Positions 11,010 to 19,369 of a DNA stretch of 64,000 nt are shown piece after piece; the first letter of the stretch is position 1, and each line of letters starts with the position of its first letter. The position numbers were made by a program, and so were the translations under genes. Under the pieces are notes generated by a model that did not search any database, was not told where the DNA came from, and saw only the letters and a list, made by a program, of their open reading frames with translations. The stretch comes from Paenibacillus stellifer (GTDB taxonomy: Bacteria > Bacillota > Bacilli > Paenibacillales > Paenibacillaceae), in assembly GCF_000758685.1 (NCBI RefSeq), contig NZ_CP009286.1, positions 3,998,501 to 4,062,500 of the forward strand. The letters are read 5' to 3'.

Positions 11010-12263
11010 TTAGAATTCAAACTCAACGTCGCTCAGGCGGCGTTTGATTTCGGAAATAACCCGCAGCTCCTCTTCTTCACCCTTGGCGATGAAGGTAACG
11101 GAGAAGCGCACGAACGCGCCGGCATCATCCCACGGCACCGTGGAGATCAGCTTCTCGCGGATCAGATATTGGGAGAAATCTTCGCCGGATTCGAAGCGGC
11201 GGCCGTTCTTGACGCCCTTAGGAGCTTCTACATACAGGAAGAAGGAGCCCTTCGGCTTCTCAGCCTTGAAGCCCAGGCTGTTCAGCGCATCAACCAGCAG
11301 GTTGTGGCGGCGGGAATACTTGGCTGCAATTGCTTCGGTAATCTCCGGATGAGCCAGACCGTAAGCGGCAGCCTTCTGGATCGCGATAAACTGACCGGAG
11401 TCGTTGTTGTCCTTCACGTCGCCGAACGCCTTCACGATCAGCGGGTTGCCGGCAACGAACCCGATTCTCCAGCCCGTCATGTTGTACGATTTGGACAAGG
11501 AGTGCAGCTCCACGCCCACATCCTTCGCACCCGGAACGGACAAGAAGCTGAGCGGCTTCAGACCGTCATAGGTCAATGCGGCATACGGAGCGTCATGAAT
11601 AACGACAACGTTATACTTCTTGGCCCACGCCACCACTTCGGCAAAAAATTCCGGAGTCGCGCTTGCGCCCGTCGGATTGTTCGGATAGTTCAGGTAGATC
11701 AGCTTCGCCTTGTAGGCGATCTCTTCCGGAATGGAGCTAAGGTCCGGGAGGAAGTTGTTCTCTTTCTTGAGCTCGACCGTATACACTTGGCCGCCCAAAT
11801 ATTTCGTATGTGTGCCAAGAACCGGGTATCCCGGAATCGTCATGATCGTAATGTCGCCCGGATTGATAAAAGCGGACGGCAGCATCGCCAGAGCGGGCTT
11901 GGAACCGATGGAGTGCAGCACTTCCGTCTCCGGATTGATTCCGTCTACATTAAAGACTTCCTTCAGATATTTGGCGGCCGCTTCCTTGAAGTCGGCAATC
12001 CCGTTGTCGGCGTATCCGCGGTTCTCTTCCTTGGCCGCTTCTTCCGCAAGCTTGGCGACAATGCCTGCATCCGCCATTTCATCCGGTTCACCTACACCCA
12101 TATCGATCAGTTCGATATCCGGAAAATCCTTCTTCGCCGAAGCCTTGGCGCGCTTGATCTTCTCGAATTTATAGATGTTGGTGTCCTTGCCGTAGTTCGC
12201 CCCGCCGATCCGGTCGGCAAAGCTGTTCTGAATATACGTGTTCTGATATTGTTCGATACTCAT
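11010..12263 (-). CDS. dapL: LL-diaminopimelate aminotransferase
   Basis: DapL converts tetrahydrodipicolinate directly to LL-diaminopimelate, a one-step route to the meso-DAP and lysine precursor. The 417-aa protein is a class I/II PLP aminotransferase with YPNNPTGA (about 193-200), HDAPYAAL, and the Schiff-base Lys258 in HSLSKSYNMTGWR. The N-terminal DRIGGANYGKDTNIYKF stretch resembles DapL proteins rather than aspartate aminotransferases. It is transcribed alone, with its own terminator, between rluD and the pyr operon. Its product feeds the meso-DAP-adding MurE encoded in this window. Confidence 0.9.
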   Translation of the reverse strand: MSIEQYQNTYIQNSFADRIGGANYGKDTNIYKFEKIKRAKASAKKDFPDIELIDMGVGEPDEMADAGIVAKLAEEAAKEENRGYADNGIADFKEAAAKYLKEVFNVDGINPETEVLHSIGSKPALAMLPSAFINPGDITIMTIPGYPVLGTHTKYLGGQVYTVELKKENNFLPDLSSIPEEIAYKAKLIYLNYPNNPTGASATPEFFAEVVAWAKKYNVVVIHDAPYAALTYDGLKPLSFLSVPGAKDVGVELHSLSKSYNMTGWRIGFVAGNPLIVKAFGDVKDNNDSGQFIAIQKAAAYGLAHPEITEAIAAKYSRRHNLLVDALNSLGFKAEKPKGSFFLYVEAPKGVKNGRRFESGEDFSQYLIREKLISTVPWDDAGAFVRFSVTFIAKGEEEELRVISEIKRRLSDVEFEF

Positions 12264-12401
12264 GAGAACGTCCTCACTCCTGGTCCTTTAATATAGATGA
12301 GTCCGCGTGTGACGCAGACCGCCTTCCTTTTAAACCCTGTACATCAACTATGCCGCAAACCCCGCGTCAATAGAATGGACAAATCGGCTGTTCATTTGTA
12401 C

Positions 12402-13367
12402 TTATCTGCTCCGCAGACGGGCCAGCAGATCCTCCATATCCTCCGGCAGCAGAGCGGAGAACTCCATATATTCACCCGAGGATGGATGCACAAATCCCAG
12501 CACAGCGGCATGCAAAGCCTGTCCGCCTTCCATATGGACGCCTTTGCTGCGCCCGTACACCGGGTCCCCCACCAGCGGGTGGCCGATGAACTTCATATGA
12601 ACGCGAATCTGATGCGTTCTTCCGGTCTCCAGTTGAAGCTGCAACAGTGTACAATCGCCGAACCGCTCCACTACCGTAAAATGGGTAACGGCCCGCTTGC
12701 TGTTCTTCTCCGTGACGGTGTACAGCTTGCGGTCATGAGGGTCACGGCCGATCGGCGCGTCCACCGTTCCCTGATCATGCGCCATATTGCCCTGAACAAC
12801 CGCCAAATACTGGCGGGTCACGCTATGAGCTTTCAGCTGAGCCGCCAGCGAATTGTGGCTGGCATCATTCTTCGCCGCCATGATGAGGCCCGACGTATCC
12901 TTGTCGATCCGGTGCACAATCCCCGGCCGAATCTCGCCACCTATTCCCGACAAGTCCTTGCAGTGATACATCAAGGCATTGACAAGAGTGCCCGAGGGAT
13001 GGCCCGCAGCCGGATGAACAACCATTCCGCGCGGTTTGTTAATAACAATCACATCCGAATCCTCATAGGTAATGTCAAGCGGGATCGATTCCGGTGTCAG
13101 CTCCGACGCGGCAGGCTCCGGAACGGTAACGGAGATTTCATCCCCGGCCGCGAGTTTGTAGTTGGCTTTAACCGGACGTCCTCCAACCGTTACATACCCG
13201 CCTTCAATCCACTGCTGCACCTGAGACCGGGAGATCTCCTCCTCCCAGGACTCGGTAATATATTTGTCGATGCGTTCGCGGGCGTATTCCTCCTGAACGG
13301 TCCAGACGACGGCACCCGATTCCGAAGCCTCGTCCTCCATCCGCTCATTGCGGTCGTCCTTAACCAA
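12402..13367 (-). CDS. rluD: RluA/RluD-family 23S rRNA pseudouridine synthase
   Basis: This enzyme isomerises uridines in large-subunit rRNA. The 321-aa protein has an N-terminal S4 RNA-binding domain (about 30-80) and a catalytic domain with the HRIDKDTSG motif, whose Asp155 is the nucleophile. The start is TTG with an AAAGGA site 10 nt upstream; it lies 6 nt after the lspA stop. It corresponds to ylyB in the B. subtilis lspA-ylyB-pyrR order. Which uridines it targets cannot be told from sequence. Confidence 0.93.
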   Translation of the reverse strand: MVKDDRNERMEDEASESGAVVWTVQEEYARERIDKYITESWEEEISRSQVQQWIEGGYVTVGGRPVKANYKLAAGDEISVTVPEPAASELTPESIPLDITYEDSDVIVINKPRGMVVHPAAGHPSGTLVNALMYHCKDLSGIGGEIRPGIVHRIDKDTSGLIMAAKNDASHNSLAAQLKAHSVTRQYLAVVQGNMAHDQGTVDAPIGRDPHDRKLYTVTEKNSKRAVTHFTVVERFGDCTLLQLQLETGRTHQIRVHMKFIGHPLVGDPVYGRSKGVHMEGGQALHAAVLGFVHPSSGEYMEFSALLPEDMEDLLARLRSR

Positions 13368-13373
13368 AGATCT

Positions 13374-13877
13374 TCATTCCTTTCCCTGCGGATCGCTTGT
13401 TTCCTTCACTTCAACGACTTCCGTCTGGCTGCCCCGCATATCAAGCAGAGAGTCCAGAATGATCAGAGCAACCCCGACCACAATGCAGGAATCCGCGACA
13501 TTAAAGATCGGGAACGTATAGCTGCCGAAGTTGAACATCAGAAAGTCGACAACCTCGCCAGTCAGCGCCCGGTCGATAAAATTGCCAACCGCTCCTCCGA
13601 GCACAAGTCCAAGCGCTGTGGACAGCAGGCGCCGCGTATTTTTCAACTTGTTCATATACCATACGATACCTGCTAATACGACAATCGTGACCACAACGAG
13701 AAACCACCGCTGGTTCTGCAGGATGCTGAACGCGGCGCCGCGGTTGCGGTGCGAGGTAATGACAAAAAAGTTCCCGATCACCGGAATTTGTTCATTGATT
13801 GCAAGGCGGGTGGAAATCAAATACTTGGTTCCCTGGTCAAGCAGAAACATAATCAGCGCGATCAGATAATAGATCAC
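13374..13877 (-). CDS. lspA: Lipoprotein signal peptidase (signal peptidase II)
   Basis: LspA is a membrane aspartic protease that cleaves prolipoprotein signal peptides ahead of the lipid-modified cysteine. The 167-aa product has four hydrophobic segments, the conserved GNFIDR (Asp102) and FNVADS (Asp129) catalytic motifs, and the N-terminal DQGTKY motif. The start is GTG with an upstream GGAGTGA. A charged C-terminal tail of about 20 residues follows the last helix. Clients in this window include OppA and the YlaJ-like lipoprotein. Confidence 0.96.
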   Translation of the reverse strand: MIYYLIALIMFLLDQGTKYLISTRLAINEQIPVIGNFFVITSHRNRGAAFSILQNQRWFLVVVTIVVLAGIVWYMNKLKNTRRLLSTALGLVLGGAVGNFIDRALTGEVVDFLMFNFGSYTFPIFNVADSCIVVGVALIILDSLLDMRGSQTEVVEVKETSDPQGKE

Positions 13878-14115
13878 TTCAGCTCGTCACTCCGTTCTAA
13901 TTGTCCCTTTTAAAGCCGATTCAAATGCATATTGCGGCTTATATATTGTAGCACAGGCCTTTAGAACCCGTCCATTGGGCCTGTCTGTCAGGTTATTTTG
14001 GGAAGGGCATGAAAATGTTGATTTAGTAAAATAAGCGTCAAACGGCTACCCTAAACGAAGAAGACAAGGCCGCTCGCAGCGGCGTTCGTCCGAGACGGAA
14101 AGGAGAGATGGGCCC

Positions 14116-14847
14116 ATGAATCACCTGACCCCCGAGCAGCTATCGGAACTACGCAGCCGGCTGATCGCGCAGCGGGAGGATATCCGTTCCAGACTGCATG
14201 ACCTTGACAACCATGGTCTGGAGGAGTCCATGCGCGATATGAGCGGCGATTTAACCGAAATCGATAATCACCCGGCGGATGCTGCCACCGACCTCTATCA
14301 TCGTTCCATGGATATCTCTATCCAGGAGCGCGAGGAGCTGGAGCTGGCCGCGATTGACGAAGCGCTTAAGTCCATGGAAGACGGAACCTACGGCATTTGC
14401 GCCGCGACCGGCAAGCCCATTCCATATGAACGGCTTAACGCCCTCCCCACTGCCAAATACCTGAAGGAGCATAGTCCAAGACAGGAGAAGCCGCATACCC
14501 GGCCGGTGGAAGAGGAATTTTTGGCTCCGCCCTTTGGACGAAGCAGCATGGATGAGCATGAGTACAGCGGCTTCGATGGTGAGGACGCCTGGCAGATCGT
14601 TGAAAGCTACGGCAGCTCCAACTCCCCGGCAATGGCTGAGAGCAGCAACATCGACTCATACAATGACATGGAGATCGAAGCGGATGACCCGGACGGCTGG
14701 GTGGAGCCCTGGGAAAACTTCATCGCCACCGATATTACCGGAACCGAAGTAACCGTCATCGGCGGTCCGCAGTATAAGCGCTATTTGGACAGCGGAGAAG
14801 GAGACTTCCTCCTCGATCCATATGGCGGCAAAAATCAGAGGGAGTAG
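14116..14847 (+). CDS. yteA: YteA-family sporulation protein (TraR/DksA-like)
   Basis: The 243-aa protein belongs to the DksA/TraR superfamily, which reaches into the RNA polymerase secondary channel. It has an N-terminal coiled coil (about 5-90) with the DNHPADAATDLY motif and a degenerate zinc-finger region (YGICAATGKPIPYERL). Only one of the four zinc cysteines remains, as is usual in YteA. The C-terminal half ends with an ATDITG segment seen in YteA. AAAGGAG lies 10 nt before the ATG. In B. subtilis the related ylyA occupies this ileS-lspA interval but is codirectional; here the gene is on the opposite strand. Confidence 0.85.
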   Translation: MNHLTPEQLSELRSRLIAQREDIRSRLHDLDNHGLEESMRDMSGDLTEIDNHPADAATDLYHRSMDISIQEREELELAAIDEALKSMEDGTYGICAATGKPIPYERLNALPTAKYLKEHSPRQEKPHTRPVEEEFLAPPFGRSSMDEHEYSGFDGEDAWQIVESYGSSNSPAMAESSNIDSYNDMEIEADDPDGWVEPWENFIATDITGTEVTVIGGPQYKRYLDSGEGDFLLDPYGGKNQRE

Positions 14848-14863
14848 CCATGCGGCTGCTCCC
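14840..14863 (+). terminator. Small hairpin between convergent yteA and the DUF5665 gene
   Basis: A GGGAGTAGCC / GGCTGCTCCC stem with a 4-base loop overlaps the yteA stop. It is nearly symmetrical and could act on both strands, but there is no T run. Confidence 0.4.
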
Positions 14864-14865
14864 TG

Positions 14866-15258
14866 TCAGTACGTATTCAGTTGAAGCTGATGCTGCACAA
14901 TGCGCACGATGTCTGCGATATAATCCCCGATGATCGGCAGATTGAGCGCCCCCAGCACCTGCAGAACATAGATAATGGTTGCCGCGAAAAAGGTGAACCC
15001 GATCGCGATTCCAACCCCTCGCGCAACTCCCGAGAGCAAGTTCAGCCAGATCAGCCGCCAAGGGGAATACAGCAGCTCCGTATATTCCATGACCCGCGAT
15101 TTCTCCATGCGCTGCGCCCAGCCTGTGGCGAACCGGTATACCGCATCCAGCTTCTCCGGGTCCGGGAGATCGGGCTGCCTCACGGGCGGCATATTCATTC
15201 CTTTGTCCTGTTCGGACCTTGGATATCGGCCAGGCTCCTGGCCGTTCGGCTTCCTCAT
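14866..15258 (-). CDS. DUF5665 domain membrane protein
   Basis: The 130-aa product resembles the DUF5665 family of small spore-former proteins of unknown role. A basic, proline-rich N-terminal half (MRKPNGQEPGRYPRS...) is followed by an amphipathic stretch around LDAVYRFATGWAQRME, the YSPWRLIWLNLLSGVARGVGI motif and one long hydrophobic helix or hairpin (about 75-112). I chose the start at 15258 because a GGAGG lies 8 nt upstream; the open frame extends further but has no such site. It lies downstream of ileS behind a strong hairpin and converges on yteA. Confidence 0.75.
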   Translation of the reverse strand: MRKPNGQEPGRYPRSEQDKGMNMPPVRQPDLPDPEKLDAVYRFATGWAQRMEKSRVMEYTELLYSPWRLIWLNLLSGVARGVGIAIGFTFFAATIIYVLQVLGALNLPIIGDYIADIVRIVQHQLQLNTY

Positions 15259-15294
15259 GACTCCTGCCTCCGTCCCTTTAGCGCCGCAACGTAA

Positions 15295-15339
15295 GACGAG
15301 CCCGGGGGAAGGAGTGCCCTCCTTCCCCCGGGACTCGTC
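15295..15339 (-). terminator. Very stable GC-rich hairpin between ileS and the DUF5665 gene
   Basis: A 14-bp perfect stem (CCCGGGGGAAGGAG with its complement, 4-base loop) is extended by GACGAG/CTCGTC around a single bulge. It lies about 100 nt downstream of the ileS stop. There is no T run on either strand, so its role as a terminator is inferred from position and stability. Confidence 0.5.
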
Positions 15340-15440
15340 ACTTTGCGGGCAGAAGCTTTCAGTCACTTACCCGCAAGTTATACGTCTGCGAACCTTTCTT
15401 CCCTAGTATATGCGCTTTGTGGACAGGTCATTCGCCGCCT

Positions 15441-18400
15441 TTATCCGATCAGAATGCCGATTGTTTTGCCGCCGATATCCACCGTCTCCGGCACCAAATC
15501 GTCGATGAAATTGACAGTTGTCACCAGAACATTATCTCTCAGGACATTTTCAAAAGCGGTAACCGCCTCTTTCAGCTCGGCGTCCACATTAAGCGACAGT
15601 GCTACGCGCTTGTCGATCGGCAGATCAAGCCGTTTGCGGTAATCTTGCACAGCGCGGATCACTTCGCGGACCCAGCCTTCCTGCTCAAGCTCAGGTGTGA
15701 TTTCCGTATTCAGTGCAACGGTGATGCCGTAGCCGGAAGCGGAAGCGAAGCCCGGCTTGGCCTGCTTGTCGATCAGCAGCTCTTCCGCAGTGATCGTCAG
15801 TTCCTCGCCTTCCGTCGAAGTGAGCGCCAGTTGGCCGCTTTGAACCACCTCACGGGTTGCGTCGCTGTCCATAGACTTCAGAAAGCCCTGGATGAAGCCG
15901 ACGTTTTTGCCGTATTTTTTACCGGCGACCTTCAAATTCAGCTTGAGTGTGAAATCGACAAATCCGCTGTCGCTCGTCTCCAGCACGATGTTCTTGACGT
16001 TGATTTCGTCCTTGATGATCTCCTCGTAATCCGCGACGCTGAAGCTCTGGTCAATCGAAACGATGAGCTCGGACAGCGGTTGGCGGGTCTTGATTCCCGT
16101 CTCGTTCCGCACGTTGCGCGCCAGCTCGACGATATTACGGGCGCTCTCCATATTCTGCTCCAGTTCCGTATCGATCAGACTCTCGTCGGCGGCCGGATAG
16201 TCGGCCAGATGCACGCTCTCGCCTCCGCCCAGGTTGACGAAGATATCCTCGGCCAGCATCGGCATGAACGGCGCCACAATCTTCGCCGTCGTCAGCAGGA
16301 CATGAGTCAGCGTACGGTAAGCGTCCAGCTTCTCTTCGCCCAGCCCGCTGCCCCAGAACCGGTCGCGCGAACGGCGGATGTACCAATTGCTCAGCTCGTC
16401 GATAAAGTTCTCGATTGCCTTGGACGAGTTGACGAAGTCATTGATCGCTAGTCCTTTGTCCACAACCAGGATCAGGCTGTTCAGACGGGACAGAATCCAG
16501 CGGTCCAGCTTGTGGGACGAGAGCTTGAACGGATGCTGGGCCGGATCGTAACCGTCAATGCCAGCGTACAAGGTCAGGAACGAATGGGTGTTGACCAGCG
16601 TGTCGACGACTTTGGATTTGCTCTCTCCGACAAGGCCGCGAGAGAAGCGCTTGTTGTTCCACGGCGCGCTGTCCGACAGAATCGCCCACCGGAAGGCGTC
16701 GGTGCCATACTCATTCATGATATCCCACGGGTTGATGACATTACCCTTGGATTTGGACATCTTCTGGCCGTTCTCGTCGAGAATGTGGCCGGTTGCGATA
16801 ACCGCTTTGTAAGGCGCCTTGCCCTTGAACAGCGTGGACACCGCCAGCAGGCTGTAGAACCAGCCGCGCGTCTGGTCGATGCCTTCGCAGATCATATCTG
16901 CCGGATATTGATCTTCCAGCTTATCCTCGTTCTCGAACGGATAATGGCTCTGCGCGAACGGCATCGAGCCGCTGTCGAACCAGACGTCGATCACTTCGGA
17001 TGTGCGGACCATTTCCGCGCCTTCCTTGAACGGGCTGCGCAGCTTGATTTCATCCACATACGGCTTATGCAGCTCGATGTCCTCAGGCACATCGCCGATC
17101 GCCATTTCTCTCAGCTGCGCGATGCTGTGCGGCGCGAATTCCTTGCCCGTCTCCTGGCAGACCCAGACGTTCAGCGGAGTGCCCCAGTAACGGTTGCGGC
17201 TGATGTTCCAGTCCACAAGCTCGTCAAGGAACTTGCCGAAACGGCCTTCGCGTACATGTCCCGGATACCAGTCTACGCCATTGTTGTTGGCGATCAGCTG
17301 ATCCTTGATGGCCGTTGTGGCAATAAACCAGCTGTCCGTCGCGTAGTACAGCAACGGAGTATCGCAGCGCCAGCAGAACGGATAGCTGTGCTCGTATTTT
17401 TCCTTGCCGTAGAGCAGCCCTTTCTCCGAAAGCGCCTTGACGATGTCAAGGTCGCAGTCCTTCACGAAGCGCCCGGCAAAATCCGTCACCGTATCCGTGT
17501 ACTTGCCCGAAGCGTCCACTACGTTCACGAAGCTGATGCCGTTCTCGCGGCAGGCTTTGTAGTCATCCTCGCCGTGTGCCGGCGCCATGTGAACAATACC
17601 GGTACCGCTGGCATCCGTTACGAACGAAGCGCCGACGATGACATTGCTGCGCTCAGCCTTGATATAGCTGAACGGCGGCTGATATGTTTTGCCGACCAGT
17701 TCGGAGCCTTTCAGCTCGGACAGCACCTTGTGATCTCCTTTGGCAACTTCTTCGACCAGATTCTTGGCCATGATGTACACGCCGTCTTCCTGCTCAACGC
17801 GCACATAATCCATGTCCGGATTAACCGCAAGCGCCATATGCGCCGGCAGCGTCCAAGGCGTCGTAGTCCAGGCCAGCACGTATTCGCCGCTGTCATCAAG
17901 CTTGAATTTGGCCGTGGCGCTGAGATCCTTGACCGTCTTATAGCCCTGCGCCACTTCATGCGAGCTCAGCGTCGTCTGGCAGCTTGGGCAGTACGGGCTG
18001 ACGCGGTGTCCACGATACAGCAGACCTTTGTCATGAACCGTCGCCAGGATGTTCCATACACTCTCGATGTAGGTGTTGTTCAGCGTCACATAAGGGTTGT
18101 CGAGATCGGTCCAGTACCCGATCGCTTCCGTAAATTCGCGCCACTGCTTCTCGTAGTTAAAGACGCTGTCCTTACACTTCTTGATGAATTTCTCCACGCC
18201 ATAAGCTTCGATCTCCTGCTTGCCGGAGATGCCAAGCTGCTTCTCAACGCCGAGCTCAACCGGCAGGCCATGCGTATCCCAGCCCGCTTTGCGGACGACG
18301 CGGTAGCCCTTCATCGTCTGATAGCGGCCGATGAAGTCCTTGATTACGCGGCCCAGCACATGCCCGATATGCGGCGCGCCGTTAGCGGTCGGCGGGCCTT

Positions 18401-18530
18401 CGTAGAAGACATAGTTCGGCTTGCCTTCGCGGTTATCAATTGATCTCCGGAACGTATTCTCCTCGTTCCATTTCTTCAAGATGCGGACGTCACGGTCACG
18501 CGCTTTTTCTTTGATATCTACTTTTTGCAT
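15441..18530 (-). CDS. ileS: Isoleucyl-tRNA synthetase, IleS2 type
   Basis: IleRS charges tRNA-Ile. At 1029 aa it is about 100 residues longer than the IleS1 type of B. subtilis. Its N-terminus (FYEGPPTANGAPHIGH) is of the eukaryote-like IleS2 clade rather than the DGPPYANG form of IleS1. The class I HIGH motif (HIGH, residues 54-57) is canonical, and KMSKS is at about 590. The editing domain lies between them, and the C-terminus has the anticodon-binding domain plus an added region. A T-box leader and an inverted-repeat element precede the gene. No IleS1 copy is present in this window. Confidence 0.96.
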   Translation of the reverse strand: MQKVDIKEKARDRDVRILKKWNEENTFRRSIDNREGKPNYVFYEGPPTANGAPHIGHVLGRVIKDFIGRYQTMKGYRVVRKAGWDTHGLPVELGVEKQLGISGKQEIEAYGVEKFIKKCKDSVFNYEKQWREFTEAIGYWTDLDNPYVTLNNTYIESVWNILATVHDKGLLYRGHRVSPYCPSCQTTLSSHEVAQGYKTVKDLSATAKFKLDDSGEYVLAWTTTPWTLPAHMALAVNPDMDYVRVEQEDGVYIMAKNLVEEVAKGDHKVLSELKGSELVGKTYQPPFSYIKAERSNVIVGASFVTDASGTGIVHMAPAHGEDDYKACRENGISFVNVVDASGKYTDTVTDFAGRFVKDCDLDIVKALSEKGLLYGKEKYEHSYPFCWRCDTPLLYYATDSWFIATTAIKDQLIANNNGVDWYPGHVREGRFGKFLDELVDWNISRNRYWGTPLNVWVCQETGKEFAPHSIAQLREMAIGDVPEDIELHKPYVDEIKLRSPFKEGAEMVRTSEVIDVWFDSGSMPFAQSHYPFENEDKLEDQYPADMICEGIDQTRGWFYSLLAVSTLFKGKAPYKAVIATGHILDENGQKMSKSKGNVINPWDIMNEYGTDAFRWAILSDSAPWNNKRFSRGLVGESKSKVVDTLVNTHSFLTLYAGIDGYDPAQHPFKLSSHKLDRWILSRLNSLILVVDKGLAINDFVNSSKAIENFIDELSNWYIRRSRDRFWGSGLGEEKLDAYRTLTHVLLTTAKIVAPFMPMLAEDIFVNLGGGESVHLADYPAADESLIDTELEQNMESARNIVELARNVRNETGIKTRQPLSELIVSIDQSFSVADYEEIIKDEINVKNIVLETSDSGFVDFTLKLNLKVAGKKYGKNVGFIQGFLKSMDSDATREVVQSGQLALTSTEGEELTITAEELLIDKQAKPGFASASGYGITVALNTEITPELEQEGWVREVIRAVQDYRKRLDLPIDKRVALSLNVDAELKEAVTAFENVLRDNVLVTTVNFIDDLVPETVDIGGKTIGILIG

Positions 18531-18556
18531 TCTAAGTCAACTCCTTAATAAAATCG

Positions 18557-18992
18557 ATCCCCCTCAATCCCCCTTGCCAAGCGTATGCTTTCGAAGAGAG
18601 TTTCCATGGGAAACTTTCAGGGGACTCCAAGGGCTCCGCCCTCTGGACACCCGGAAAGTTTGTCGATATCCGGGGCAGAGGCGGGGTTTGAGTTACGTTG
18701 GCGGTAGGCCCGCTTGCCGCAAGCGGCCGCTCAACTATGGCACCCGAGCCGCGAACCCCGCAGGGGCAGCTTTCGCGAGGGGCCAATTGCGCGCGGGGCA
18801 GAGGCGCGCGCAGCCGGACAGCGCATGAAAGGCCCCGAGCGCAATCCCCGCCAGGGGAATGCGCGAGAAGGGCCGCTCCCTGCACCAACCCCCTCCCCCA
18901 AACGCACCGAACCCTGCTCAACAACAAAAATTGCGGGTGTCCAGAGGGCGCAGCCCTTGGGGTCCCCCTTACAAAGGGGGATTTAGGGGGAT
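18557..18992. repeat. 436-bp element with long imperfect terminal inverted repeats
   Basis: The ends at 18557-18652 and 18935-18992 are reverse complements over two blocks: an outer ATCCCCCTNAATCCCCCTT block and an inner block CCAAGGGCTNCGCCCTCTGG followed by ACACCC. The left copy has some 39 extra bases between the blocks. The interior is very GC-rich and holds no credible gene; its open frames have protein-like length only because of composition. It sits within the ileS leader, between the T-box terminator and the ileS start. The structure suggests a non-autonomous mobile or interspersed repeat; no transposase and no clear target duplication are visible. Confidence 0.75.
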
Positions 18993-19011
18993 GACCACCG
19001 GCAAACACAAA

Positions 19012-19315
19012 TAACGCCCCGCCCCCTAAGGGGCGAGGCGACGCTCGCGATACCACCCTAATTCCGCGCTGGCTCTGCCTTAACGGCACAGACAATCGCG
19101 ATCTCAGCTCCCGCGCAAGTCACGCGGGTCCGGTGTAACGTCCGGTTGACGGCTCGCCTTACGCACGGAGGAAAAATCCGCTTCGGACTCGCTTCTTGGG
19201 GAGGATATTCCGGCATGGGATGAACATCGGCTTGCAGCAGGATGCCGACTCTCTGGGGATCACAGCCATGGCGTACTTGTCCCGTCATCGAATTCATATG
19301 ATACGTTTCAGATAT
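19012..19315 (-). promoter_or_regulatory. T-box riboswitch controlling ileS
   Basis: On the minus strand the leader contains the stem I AGAGAGTCGG motif (19245-19254) with a matching GCTGCAAGCCGAT. A GGAATATCC segment offers an ATC specifier (19204-19206), fitting isoleucine. The invariant T-box AGGGTGGTATCGCG lies at 19046-19059, and a GC-rich terminator follows (19015-19040). Uncharged tRNA-Ile should pair with the specifier and the T-box bulge to form the antiterminator. This is the normal arrangement for aminoacyl-tRNA synthetase genes in Bacillota. Confidence 0.93.
19015..19040 (-). terminator. T-box attenuator terminator
   Basis: On the minus strand CGCCTCGCCCC / GGGGCGGGGCG forms an 11-bp stem around a 4-base loop and is followed by TTATTTGTGTTT. 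It lies just past the T-box sequence and competes with the antiterminator. Confidence 0.85.
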
Positions 19316-19321
19316 GTTATA

Positions 19322-19350
19322 GTTATAGCTTCTTTGACGTTAAATGTCAA
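19322..19350 (-). promoter_or_regulatory. Sigma-A promoter of ileS
   Basis: TTGACA (19345-19350) and TATAAC (19322-19327) are separated by 17 nt on the minus strand. The start would be near 19315, directly upstream of T-box stem I and only 20 bp past the stop of the Rpn gene. Confidence 0.85.
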
Positions 19351-19369
19351 CAGGCGGGCGATACCGTAA

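Noticed and set aside
12264..12401. A TTGACG-containing promoter for dapL
   Set aside because: A TTGACG hexamer exists on the minus strand, but no acceptable -10 lies 16-18 nt downstream, so I did not list it.
16512..18443. A 643-codon open frame on the plus strand
   Set aside because: It is fully antisense to ileS. The well-supported ileS gene explains it: high GC at third positions removes stops from the opposite strand. The translation has no recognisable domain.
18532..19095. A 187-codon open frame on the minus strand across the ileS leader
   Set aside because: It spans the T-box, its terminator and the inverted-repeat element. The translation is rich in Arg, Pro, Gly and Cys without domains, as expected from GC-rich non-coding DNA, and the start has no ribosome site.
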